From Methylophilus sp. (lineage in GTDB: Bacteria > Pseudomonadota > Gammaproteobacteria > Burkholderiales > Methylophilaceae), in NCBI GenBank assembly GCA_027489475.1, contig JAIXZQ010000119.1, positions 1 to 5,320 on the forward strand: a stretch of DNA of 5,320 bases, in the 5' to 3' direction. The notes under the pieces are model-generated. The model made no database searches. It was not told the origin of the DNA and saw only the letters and a list, made by a program, of their open reading frames with translations. Positions 1 to 5,320 of the stretch are shown here, piece by piece. Each line of letters begins with the position of its first letter. The stretch's first letter is position 1. The translations under genes and the position numbers were made by a program.

Positions 1-1360
1 CAAATATAGGATTACACTCGACCTTGACCCAATAAGGTTTACCCGTTTTCGTCAGCCGTGACAGTTCTAGGCTAAATGCTTTTTTATCATCAATGCATTG
101 TTCAATAATGGCTTTGACCCGCTCATCGCTTTGATTTCTGAACAACAACGCTTTTAAACTCAATCCTTTCACATCTTCAAGTGTGTATTCCGTAAGTCGA
201 GAAAAGCCTTCATTCACCCAATCTATATTGGCCTGATCGTCTGTAATGATGACGCCATTGCTGGTATATCTGGCAACTCCAGACAATCTGGCCAATTCAT
301 TTTGCGTGGATTCATTGAGTTTTTTTAGTCTGGCGGCATCGACCAATTGGCCTAGCGTGGCGATAAAGGGCTGTAAGAAGGTCACGATGGATTCGTCATA
401 GCCCCCCGGTCGATTGGCAAGACCAAACATGGCAACCATCTCGCCCTCATGAAATACCGGGACGCCAAGAAAGGTATTGAGCGGCGGGTGTCCGGGCGGC
501 AATCCGCCTCTGCGGCCATCCGCAGCGGGATTGTTGGAAATGACGGTGGACTTATTTTTAATTGCCCAGCCAAACAAGGTATCAAGATTTCTGAACTCTA
601 GGCCTGCAGACAGGGTATTGTCATACAGCGTTTTGGTTTCTGCGCTCCATGAAATATCCGTTAACGCATAGGATTTTAAATAGGGTTGGCCATGTGCATC
701 CTTTAAAATCTCGCCAATAAAGCCAAACGCACTGCTAGTGAGCTTAAGCAATTGACTCAGTAAATAATCAAAAGCCTCACGCTTAGTTTCATCCGTAATA
801 AATTTTGATTGCGCAACAGTCACCACCTCGCCAAGATGCTTGGATAATGTCAGCTCGGTGCTTTGTCTATATAAATAATTATGTTCAAGCTCAGCCTCTA
901 CACAGGCTGCAAGATTTTTTAATATTTCTTTTTCGGTGTTTGTCAGCGTTCTGGGCTGATTTGAAATCACGCATAAGGTACCCACTCTAAAGCCATCCGG
1001 CGATGAAATAGGCATCCCGGCATAAAACCGGATATTGGGGTAACCTGTGACCAGGGGATTGTCTGCAAAACGCGGATCCTGAAGAGTATCTGGCACTTCA
1101 AAAATATGGTCAGACAGAATGGCATGCGCGCAAAAAGAAATGTCCCTGGCTGTCTCGCATGCGTCTAGCCCCTGTTTGGATTTAAACCATTGTCTTTCTT
1201 CGTCCACCAGCGAGACCAAGGCAATTGGCACATTCAGCGTTTGTTTCGCCAGTTGCGTCAGTCTATCAAAGCGCTCTTCATACTCGGTGTCTAAGAGCTG
1301 TAGATTTCTCAAGGCTTCTAAGCGATTGAACTCATTGTCTGGATGCATTGGAAAAAGCAT
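1..1360 (-). CDS. GAF-GAF-PAS multi-sensor signalling protein, 3' end missing
   Basis: The gene starts at 1360 and stays open to the left edge, giving 453 visible residues. Residues about 12-163 form a GAF domain of the common bacterial type (RQWFKSKQGLDA at 57-66, DISFCAHAIL at 73-82, then FYAGMPI and GTLCVI). Residues about 175-345 form a second, different GAF domain (FGFIGEIL, PYLKSYALTDISW, GLEFRNLDTLFG, RRGGLPPGHPPLNTFLGVPV, NRPGGYDE). Residues about 357-453 start a PAS domain (NGVIITDD, WVNEGFSRLTEYTLEDVKG); the Cys of LOV photosensors is absent at the matching place. No membrane segment is seen, so it is probably cytoplasmic. In known relatives this order leads to a GGDEF/EAL or histidine kinase output, which lies outside the window. 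ATG 1360 is preferred over the in-frame ATG at 1348 because AAGAGA lies 6 nt before it; an in-frame stop at 1403-1405 precludes a much longer form. The ligands are unknown. Confidence 0.9.
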   Translation of the reverse strand, partial: MLFPMHPDNEFNRLEALRNLQLLDTEYEERFDRLTQLAKQTLNVPIALVSLVDEERQWFKSKQGLDACETARDISFCAHAILSDHIFEVPDTLQDPRFADNPLVTGYPNIRFYAGMPISSPDGFRVGTLCVISNQPRTLTNTEKEILKNLAACVEAELEHNYLYRQSTELTLSKHLGEVVTVAQSKFITDETKREAFDYLLSQLLKLTSSAFGFIGEILKDAHGQPYLKSYALTDISWSAETKTLYDNTLSAGLEFRNLDTLFGWAIKNKSTVISNNPAADGRRGGLPPGHPPLNTFLGVPVFHEGEMVAMFGLANRPGGYDESIVTFLQPFIATLGQLVDAARLKKLNESTQNELARLSGVARYTSNGVIITDDQANIDWVNEGFSRLTEYTLEDVKGLSLKALLFRNQSDERVKAIIEQCIDDKKAFSLELSRLTKTGKPYWVKVECNPIF

Positions 1361-1366
1361 TGAACG

Positions 1367-1372
1367 TCTCTT
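1367..1372 (-). promoter_or_regulatory. Ribosome binding site of the GAF-GAF-PAS gene
   Basis: The minus strand reads AAGAGA, 6 nt before ATG 1360. The internal ATG at 1348 has only CTTTTTCCA in front of it, so this site decides the start. Confidence 0.5.
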
Positions 1373-1562
1373 GAGAAGCCCTAAAAGTGATGATTTATTT
1401 TTTCATATTCAGCATAAGAAAAATTTTTAAGCGGTTAAAGTCATACATCATTGATTTGAATAAAATTTAATTACAGAAATTCAATTTAACAAGTATGCGC
1501 TTATTTAGCAGGGCTGGACGCCGTGTTGCGTTAGGTTAAGTAAACTTCTGTCACAACAGGCT

Positions 1563-1586
1563 TGCATCAAACATCGTTTGAATGCA
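1563..1586. repeat. Hairpin-forming inverted repeat just after the cyclase stop
   Basis: The arm TGCATCAAAC (1563-1572) pairs with GTTTGAATGCA (1576-1586) through 10 base pairs with one bulged A and a 3-nt loop. It begins 14 bases past the stop codon of the GGDEF gene in its direction of transcription. Neither strand has a T-run after it, so it fits an mRNA 3'-end stabilising structure or a pause hairpin better than an intrinsic terminator. The function is inferred from position only. Confidence 0.45.
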
Positions 1587-1599
1587 TCACATATGTCTT

Positions 1600-3084
1600 T
1601 TATTTGGCGCGATAAACAAAGTGAAGCTGACTGACTTTTGCGTGATACATCGCATCGTCTGCTCTTTTAACCACATCGCTGCAGGCATCGCCTTTAGCAT
1701 ATTGTGCAACGCCAATACTGGCACTCATCATAAAGGTGTCGTTGTTAAAGCGCATTTGTCTATTGATGTTTTGCCAGATTTGCTCTGCAACTCTGATGGC
1801 AGTATCTCGCGTACAGTCTTCAATTAATACGGCGAACTCATCACCACCAAACCTAAATACACAGTCATAAACCCGGATAACGTGTTGAATGCGCTGGGCA
1901 ACCACTTTTAGAACAAAGTCCCCCACATCGTGGCCTTTTTGGTCATTGATTTGTTTAAATTTATTCAAGTCCAGTATCATCACGACGAATGGCGTATTAT
2001 TTTTCTGGTGTTCCAAAATGGCCTTGTCGACCATGATTTCAAAGTGCCTTCGGTTGCCTACGCCTGTGAGGGCATCACTGTGCGCTTGAATACTTAGGGG
2101 CTCAACAATGCGTTTCGTCACCATCAATATCGCACATGCGGAGACAAGAACGCTTAAGCCAAGCATGGACAGCACAATGTGCTCAATTTTCTTAAAGGGT
2201 TTTAATGCAGGACTGACAGGTTTGGCGATTAACAAGATAATCTGTTCAGATGCAAGGGCTTTGATATGAGAAGTCGCTATCAAAAACTCTTGATGATTCA
2301 ACTTAATGACGCGCCCTTTTTCCCTCACATGAGGGTTGAGAGGATTCAATAATCCCTCAATATCCTTGATATCGACAGCGTCCAGTGTGCTTGCGTTAAC
2401 GACCCATCGACCCTTCACCTGACTCGCAAGCATCAGCTCAAGATGAGCCATCTCGCGAATGTGTTTGAGAAAACCGCTATTCACGGCATAGCCTACGGTT
2501 AAGTTAGCCACATGATTTGGCGCACGCAAGGGAGAGCTCACGACATGAAATAACTTTAATCGTTGACCGCCATCGTGTTGCTCTACAAAATTAATCAAGG
2601 TGATGGCGTGGTTTGATGCAAGGTCTTTAAATAAATGATGTAGATTTGCATCACTGGAAATCACAATGTTTTCAGGGAGCTGTGCAATCACCTTATGTTC
2701 AAGGTCAGTCAGAATCATCAACTCAGCACTGGCGCGCTTAAGATGATTTTCAAGCACGGATTGAATTGTCTCTTTGTCATGCTTGGCTGAAAAAAAAGCC
2801 TCTATGAAACCATAATCTTTGGCGAGAATTTCTGCAGTTTGATTGAGTTGTAAATTACGATTTTTTAGAATCTCGTAAACAACGCGCTCACCTGTATTTA
2901 GATCATCATTCAGTGTTTCAAGCGCAATTTCACGATTGTTTATCACCTGCATGAATGACGTGATGACTTGCACACCCACCAGTGACAAAATCAAAATAAA
3001 AAATACTTTGTTTTTAACAAAGGATTTTTTTATTGCAGCAATGGACAATAATTCCTTCATGAACAATCTAGAACTTCCATGCAT
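1600..3084 (-). CDS. Membrane diguanylate cyclase, double-Cache-like sensor plus GGDEF
   Basis: It is predicted to make cyclic di-GMP from two GTP in response to a periplasmic signal. For the 494-residue form, a short cytoplasmic N-terminus is followed by membrane segment 1 (about 27-48), a periplasmic region (about 49-300), membrane segment 2 (about 301-323) and a GGDEF domain (about 335-493). The sensor resembles double-Cache domains of the dCache_3 kind (LAKDYGFIEAFF near 88-98, then LENHLKRASAELMILTD at 111-127); this assignment is less sure than GGDEF. The active-site motif GGDEF is intact at 413-417. D372, N380 and D389 match the metal and guanine positions of PleD. RVYD at 404-407, five residues before GGDEF, is a complete I-site for product inhibition. 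No EAL domain follows. Only the start of a HAMP-like helix (TKRIVEPL) links the membrane to GGDEF. An in-frame TAA at 3088-3090 limits the start to ATG 3084, TTG 3066 or ATG 3060. A promoter lies at 3120-3148. Confidence 0.93.
   Translation of the reverse strand: MHGSSRLFMKELLSIAAIKKSFVKNKVFFILILSLVGVQVITSFMQVINNREIALETLNDDLNTGERVVYEILKNRNLQLNQTAEILAKDYGFIEAFFSAKHDKETIQSVLENHLKRASAELMILTDLEHKVIAQLPENIVISSDANLHHLFKDLASNHAITLINFVEQHDGGQRLKLFHVVSSPLRAPNHVANLTVGYAVNSGFLKHIREMAHLELMLASQVKGRWVVNASTLDAVDIKDIEGLLNPLNPHVREKGRVIKLNHQEFLIATSHIKALASEQIILLIAKPVSPALKPFKKIEHIVLSMLGLSVLVSACAILMVTKRIVEPLSIQAHSDALTGVGNRRHFEIMVDKAILEHQKNNTPFVVMILDLNKFKQINDQKGHDVGDFVLKVVAQRIQHVIRVYDCVFRFGGDEFAVLIEDCTRDTAIRVAEQIWQNINRQMRFNNDTFMMSASIGVAQYAKGDACSDVVKRADDAMYHAKVSQLHFVYRAK
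3074..3078 (-). promoter_or_regulatory. Shine-Dalgarno-like GGAAG inside the annotated start of the cyclase
   Basis: The minus strand reads GGAAG at 3078-3074. It is 7 nt before an in-frame TTG (3066-3064) and 13 nt before ATG 3060, but lies downstream of ATG 3084, which has no purine-rich sequence before it. The true N-terminus may therefore be 6 or 8 residues shorter than the longest reading frame. The membrane segment and all domains are unaffected. Confidence 0.35.
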
Positions 3085-3119
3085 CAGTTAAAACACGTTG
3101 AATTCATACAAAGCACTGA

Positions 3120-3148
3120 AAAATACAGTTTCCGTTGGCTTGTCTCAA
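3120..3148 (-). promoter_or_regulatory. Likely sigma70 promoter of the diguanylate cyclase gene
   Basis: On the minus strand, TTGAGA (3148-3143, five of six consensus bases) is followed after exactly 17 nt by TATTTT (3125-3120, four of six). Transcription would begin near 3113, leaving a leader of about 30-55 nt depending on which start codon is used. A 16-bp inverted repeat covers the -35 box. No longer leader structure such as a riboswitch is seen. Confidence 0.5.
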
Positions 3149-3155
3149 CTGACAA
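3140..3155. promoter_or_regulatory. Inverted repeat over the -35 box, possible operator
   Basis: The sequence is TTGTC, six bases (TCAACT), then GACAA: perfect 5-bp arms with a 6-bp spacer. It overlaps the proposed -35 element at 3143-3148, where a bound dimeric regulator would block RNA polymerase. Arms of five bases are short, and no second copy was seen in the window. The regulator is unknown. Confidence 0.25.
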
Positions 3156-3300
3156 ATACCTGGGTGTTGAATCGATAGATTGATATGACTGCGGCAACTT
3201 AAGTACCCGACTTAGCCAATTTATGATGTGATTTTAGCAAGGCAAGCAGCGTTTTCTTGTTGCGTTATAAAGCCTAAACTGGCCTCTAATCTTTAAATCC

Positions 3301-3315
3301 CCCTCAAGAGGAGGG
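3301..3315. repeat. Small GC-rich hairpin, CCCTC/GAGGG
   Basis: CCCTC (3301-3305), the loop AAGAG and GAGGG (3311-3315) form a perfect 5-bp stem, with two more C before it. It lies in noncoding AT-rich sequence with no T-run on either side. Its compact shape recalls the REP-like or dispersed hairpin elements of bacterial intergenic DNA, but only one copy is in this window, so that is speculation. Confidence 0.3.
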
Positions 3316-3526
3316 AGAACATTTAAATGAGTATTTGGCGTTGGGCGATGCTAGAAATGAAGTTTTGATGATTGCAATCCCTGCAAAACACGTCAATGTG
3401 CGAGCCTAGGTGTGTTGAAAAAAGAGGAACTTATTGAGCCATAGATTAACGTGATGTCTCGCGGCCATGTAAACATCAACACTTGAAAAGAACGAGATAG
3501 GGATTGCTTGTTGGCTGCCGTTTTGA

Positions 3527-4255
3527 TTAAGGCTTGGTAAAAACAACGATATGTTGCCAAGGCAAGCTGGCAATGGTTTTTTCATGCCGTAATCCGTGAA
3601 CGCGCATTTCTTTGATGATTTGTGCCTCGGTCATTTTATGACTGGCTTTAATCGGCACACTGTCATCCTCACCGCGGTATTCTACCAACACCAGTTGTCC
3701 ATGTTTCTTCAGCGCCTGTAGCGTGTCTTGTATCACTTCATAGGGATAAGACAGCTCATGATAAACGTCTACCATAATGGCTAAATCAACTGTGTTGGGC
3801 ACCAGATTGGTTTTACGCTCGCTTGCTAACATCGGTGTGATATTCGGATAAGCGCTTTGCAAGCGCTTAAGCTTAGCCAGCATTTCAGGCTGTATATCCA
3901 CCGCAAACACCTGGCCCTGCGCCCCTACGGCTTTGGCCATTTCACGCGACAAAAACCCAGTACCCGCACCAATGTCTGCCACTTGCATGCCGGTTGTTAA
4001 CGCCAAGGCTTTAACCAGCACATCTGTGCGCTCCTCTTGCACTCTATTTTGCCGCTCTAACCAAGCCGCCCCCTGAAACCCCATCACCTGGGCGATTTCT
4101 CGCCCCATATACACTTTGCCAGTCGCATCGAAACTGGGGGAATAAAACTCATAACGGGCGCTGGCATTTGCTTGGGGGTCGGCGATGGCTTGTTGCCCTG
4201 TTAACAGCGTGAGGGCTAAACCAACAATACTGAAATATGCGGAGAGAATTTTCAT
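3527..4255 (-). CDS. Exported class I SAM-dependent methyltransferase of unknown substrate
   Basis: The protein has 242 residues. Residues 1-25 form a clear Sec signal peptide: MK, a hydrophobic core (ILSAYFSIVGLALTLLTG) and an AIA cleavage motif at 23-25, so the mature protein should start at D26. The rest is a Rossmann-fold methyltransferase: motif I VADIGAGTGF (92-101) binds SAM, D120 in FAVDIQ is the acidic residue at the end of strand 2 that normally holds the ribose, and DLAIMVDVYHEL (157-168) is the strand-4 region. LVLVEYRGEDDSVPIK (188-203) and HKMTEAQI (206-213) resemble a widespread uncharacterised family often annotated only as methyltransferase. The pre-domain (YSPSFDATGKVYMGREIA, 38-55) belongs to the same family. 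The acceptor is unknown. ATG 4255 is the only start that gives a signal peptide; an in-frame stop lies at 4316-4318 with no ATG between. No good ribosome binding site is visible. It is separated from both neighbours and preceded by operator-like repeats. Confidence 0.88.
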   Translation of the reverse strand: MKILSAYFSIVGLALTLLTGQQAIADPQANASARYEFYSPSFDATGKVYMGREIAQVMGFQGAAWLERQNRVQEERTDVLVKALALTTGMQVADIGAGTGFLSREMAKAVGAQGQVFAVDIQPEMLAKLKRLQSAYPNITPMLASERKTNLVPNTVDLAIMVDVYHELSYPYEVIQDTLQALKKHGQLVLVEYRGEDDSVPIKASHKMTEAQIIKEMRVHGLRHEKTIASLPWQHIVVFTKP

Positions 4256-4275
4256 GCTGTATAAGAGTAAGCGCC

Positions 4276-4313
4276 GCGTAATAAATTCTCTGCGATGCGT
4301 AATAAAGTACGCA
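4276..4313. promoter_or_regulatory. Operator-like repeat cluster upstream of the methyltransferase
   Basis: TGCGTA (4296-4301), six bases, then TACGCA (4308-4313) form a perfect 18-bp inverted repeat. A third copy of the half-site lies at 4276-4285: the 10-mer GCGTAATAAA recurs at 4297-4306, exactly 21 bp away, or two helical turns. The cluster ends about 20 bp before the methyltransferase start. Its spacing suits a dimeric DNA-binding protein on one face of the helix. I found no convincing -35/-10 pair around it and cannot name the regulator. Confidence 0.4.
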
Positions 4314-4345
4314 ATTTAATCGGAGGGGATTGGATTTTTTTGAAT

Positions 4346-4377
4346 CAAGACTTTGATTGAAATCATGATCAATCTTG
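4346..4377. repeat. Long imperfect hairpin between the TSUP and methyltransferase genes
   Basis: CAAGA (4346-4350), CT bulge, TTGAT (4353-4357), a 10-base loop, ATCAA (4368-4372) and TCTTG (4373-4377) give a 10-bp stem broken by one 2-nt bulge. It begins 28 bases after the TSUP stop in the direction of transcription. On the minus strand it is followed by ATTCAAAAAAA, not a T-run, so it is not a standard intrinsic terminator for TSUP. It may protect the mRNA end or be a protein site. Confidence 0.4.
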
Positions 4378-4405
4378 CATGACTGATTTACAAAACATCC
4401 TCGCT

Positions 4406-5266
4406 TTAATGCAAGGTTGAAATAAGCATCATGATTGCAATGCACAAAGACAACAGTGCGAATAGGATAGAGGTGTGCTGCGTTGAAATCTTGTGATGTA
4501 TGCTTCTAGCAAACAGCATCCCTAATAGGGTGCCGCCAATAAACGGCCATGCAATTGCCCATGCGATTGTGCCATGTCCGGCATAGCTGATTGCACTGGC
4601 CATGGAGACCAAGGCCACCACAGCTAAAGAGGTACTCACAATCACTTTGGTCTCTAAATTAGAAATGCTCTGTAACGCAGGCACAATAATAAAGCCGCCC
4701 CCCACGCCCAAAAGCCCAGACAGCAAGCCAGACAGTGCGCCGGTGAGCATTAAGCGTCTGGTGCAGGGTTTCGTCCAAAGTAATTTAGCGGTGGCTGGGT
4801 TCACCATGCATGCGGGGTCGTCAGCCTCACGCTTGGCCAAGGGCTGCGTCTGATGAGTTGGATTTAGCGAGGCATGCGCTTTGACCTGTTGCATGGCTCG
4901 CCATGCAATGACTAAAAGCGTAATCGCAAAGCCTATTTTTAGCATTTTTTCAGGCAGTTGATGCGCGATAGACACACCGATGGGCGCAAACAGCATCCCC
5001 AATATAGCGAGCAGTGCTGCGGCTTTATATCTGACTATGCCCTTTTTTAAGCCCAAGGCTGCCGCAAGCCCAGATGACAACATCATCGCCATCAGCGCGA
5101 TGGGTGCTGCATCCGTCATTCTAATCTGCAAGCAAAACACCAGCAGTGGCACCGAGAGTACGGCACCGCCAGCACCGGTCAAGGTCAAGACGAATCCGAT
5201 GCAGACACCCAAGGCAAGACTGATAGCCGTGGGGTCTATCTGGGTCAGCACCTGCAAGCTTGTCAT
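4406..5266 (-). CDS. TSUP (TauE/SafE) family membrane exporter
   Basis: This 286-residue polytopic membrane protein has the two-fold internal repeat of the TSUP family: GFVLTLTGAGGAVLSVPLL in the first half (24-42) and GLLSGLLGVGGGFIIVPAL in the second (180-198). About eight or nine hydrophobic segments are visible, including about 12-48, 55-72, 82-101, 107-123, 172-198, 207-229, 233-254 and 265-284. A hydrophilic loop (about 125-170) joins the halves and contains C153 and C168. Known members export sulfite, sulfoacetate, thiosulfate or other small organic anions across the inner membrane; sequence alone does not fix the substrate. The length is normal for the family. ATG 5266 is the earliest possible start because an in-frame TAG lies at 5279-5281. 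The ribosome binding site is weak (AGAG, 10 nt upstream). The ATG overlaps a possible stop codon of an upstream frame, which may indicate translational coupling. Confidence 0.92.
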   Translation of the reverse strand: MTSLQVLTQIDPTAISLALGVCIGFVLTLTGAGGAVLSVPLLVFCLQIRMTDAAPIALMAMMLSSGLAAALGLKKGIVRYKAAALLAILGMLFAPIGVSIAHQLPEKMLKIGFAITLLVIAWRAMQQVKAHASLNPTHQTQPLAKREADDPACMVNPATAKLLWTKPCTRRLMLTGALSGLLSGLLGVGGGFIIVPALQSISNLETKVIVSTSLAVVALVSMASAISYAGHGTIAWAIAWPFIGGTLLGMLFARSIHHKISTQHTSILFALLSLCIAIMMLISTLH

Positions 5267-5320
5267 AAAAGACGCGCTCTATTGGTTGAGTCACTTTGCA
5301 ATCTCATCCTCCCTTTTAAG
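5263..5320 (-). other. Possible 3' end of an upstream minus-strand gene
   Basis: Two minus-strand frames are open from the right edge. One ends in TGA at 5265-5263, overlapping the TSUP start as ATGA, a common form of coupling; its visible tail is LKGRMRLQSDSTNRARLL. The other ends in TGA at 5293-5291 with tail LKREDEIAK. The visible stretch is too short to tell whether either is real. The sequence also contains GGGAGG at 5314-5309, directly touching an ATG and so too close to serve it. Confidence 0.2.

Larger units (their letters stand above)
1361..1599. other. AT-rich gap between the cyclase and the GAF-GAF-PAS gene
   Basis: No gene is supported here. Bases 1390-1500 are very AT-rich and probably carry the promoter of the GAF-GAF-PAS gene. 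On the minus strand, TTGTTA followed 17 nt later by TAAATT is one possible -35/-10 pair, and TATGCT nearer the gene is another possible -10. The base composition makes such matches cheap, so I do not choose one. The part next to the cyclase stop holds the hairpin at 1563-1586. No T-run follows it, so I see no standard intrinsic terminator for the cyclase. Confidence 0.5.
3085..3526. other. 442-bp gap between the methyltransferase and cyclase genes
   Basis: No convincing gene is present. The left part carries the promoter and operator-like repeat of the cyclase. The middle has a C-rich/G-rich hairpin (3301-3315) and a perfect 10-bp palindrome GATTGCAATC (3370-3379). Next to the methyltransferase stop, TGATGT (3452-3457) and ACATCA (3473-3478) form a weak inverted repeat with a 15-nt loop and no T-run. 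Only very short reading frames occur: 13 codons on plus at 3327-3368 and 27 codons on minus at 3393-3476. I support neither as a gene. The gap could hold a small RNA or the remains of a lost gene. Confidence 0.45.

Noticed and set aside
397..435. LOV-type photosensor in the visible part of the GAF-GAF-PAS protein
   Set aside because: The PAS core after TEYTLEDVKG reads LSLKALLF rather than the LOV motif with a flavin-binding Cys.
1119..1430. Plus-strand reading frame of 103 codons
   Set aside because: It lies mostly opposite the GAF-GAF-PAS gene, whose protein is clearly conserved; the plus translation is Ser/Cys-rich with no recognisable domain.
1361..1599. Intrinsic terminator for the cyclase gene
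   Set aside because: The only good hairpin (1563-1586) is followed on the minus strand by mixed sequence rather than a T-run.
3060..3300. A c-di-GMP or other riboswitch in the cyclase leader
   Set aside because: The leader from the proposed transcription start is only about 30-55 nt, and I found none of the conserved GEMM-type core elements.
3327..3368. Plus-strand 13-codon frame MSIWRWAMLEMKF after a purine-rich GAGGAGGGAG
   Set aside because: The spacing from the purine stretch is long, the purines are half of a hairpin, and no plus-strand gene follows that a leader peptide could control.
3393..3476. Minus-strand 27-codon frame beginning MFTWPRDITLIYG
   Set aside because: It has no ribosome binding site, no recognisable homology, and is short enough to arise by chance.
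4149..4445. Minus-strand reading frame of 98 codons bridging the methyltransferase and TSUP genes
   Set aside because: It overlaps the real methyltransferase start and the TSUP end in another frame, has no recognisable domain, and crosses the hairpin and operator-like repeats.
4602..4853. Plus-strand 83-codon frame inside the TSUP gene
   Set aside because: It is the antisense shadow of a well-conserved membrane transporter.

Overview
The window looks like chromosomal DNA of a Gram-negative bacterium, most likely a proteobacterium and possibly a betaproteobacterium. The support is the gene families present, moderate GC in coding sequence and AT-rich gaps. I cannot name the genus. All four supported genes lie on the minus strand, so transcription runs from high to low coordinates. 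No rRNA, tRNA, CRISPR array, insertion sequence or transposase is visible.

Layout in transcription order. (1) At 5266-4406 is a TSUP (TauE/SafE-type) membrane exporter. Just upstream, the right edge may hold the last codons of another minus-strand gene. (2) At 4255-3527 is a class I SAM-dependent methyltransferase that starts with a convincing Sec signal peptide, which is an unexpected location for a SAM-using enzyme. An 18-bp inverted repeat and a third half-site two helical turns away sit just before it. (3) A 442-bp gap (3085-3526) holds a small hairpin, a likely sigma70 promoter, and an inverted repeat over the -35 box. (4) At 3084-1600 is a membrane diguanylate cyclase with a periplasmic double-Cache-like sensor and an intact GGDEF domain with an RxxD inhibitory site. 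(5) After a 239-bp AT-rich gap, a signalling protein with the order GAF-GAF-PAS starts at 1360 and runs off the left edge, so its output domain is not visible.

The left half is therefore a signalling pair: one cyclase that makes c-di-GMP in response to a periplasmic cue, and one soluble multi-sensor protein whose output may be c-di-GMP or phosphotransfer. The gaps between genes (150, 442 and 239 bp) suggest separate transcription units rather than one operon. I see no wholly new system. The best leads are the exported methyltransferase with its operator-like upstream repeats, and the cyclase in which a HAMP-like start runs straight into GGDEF.
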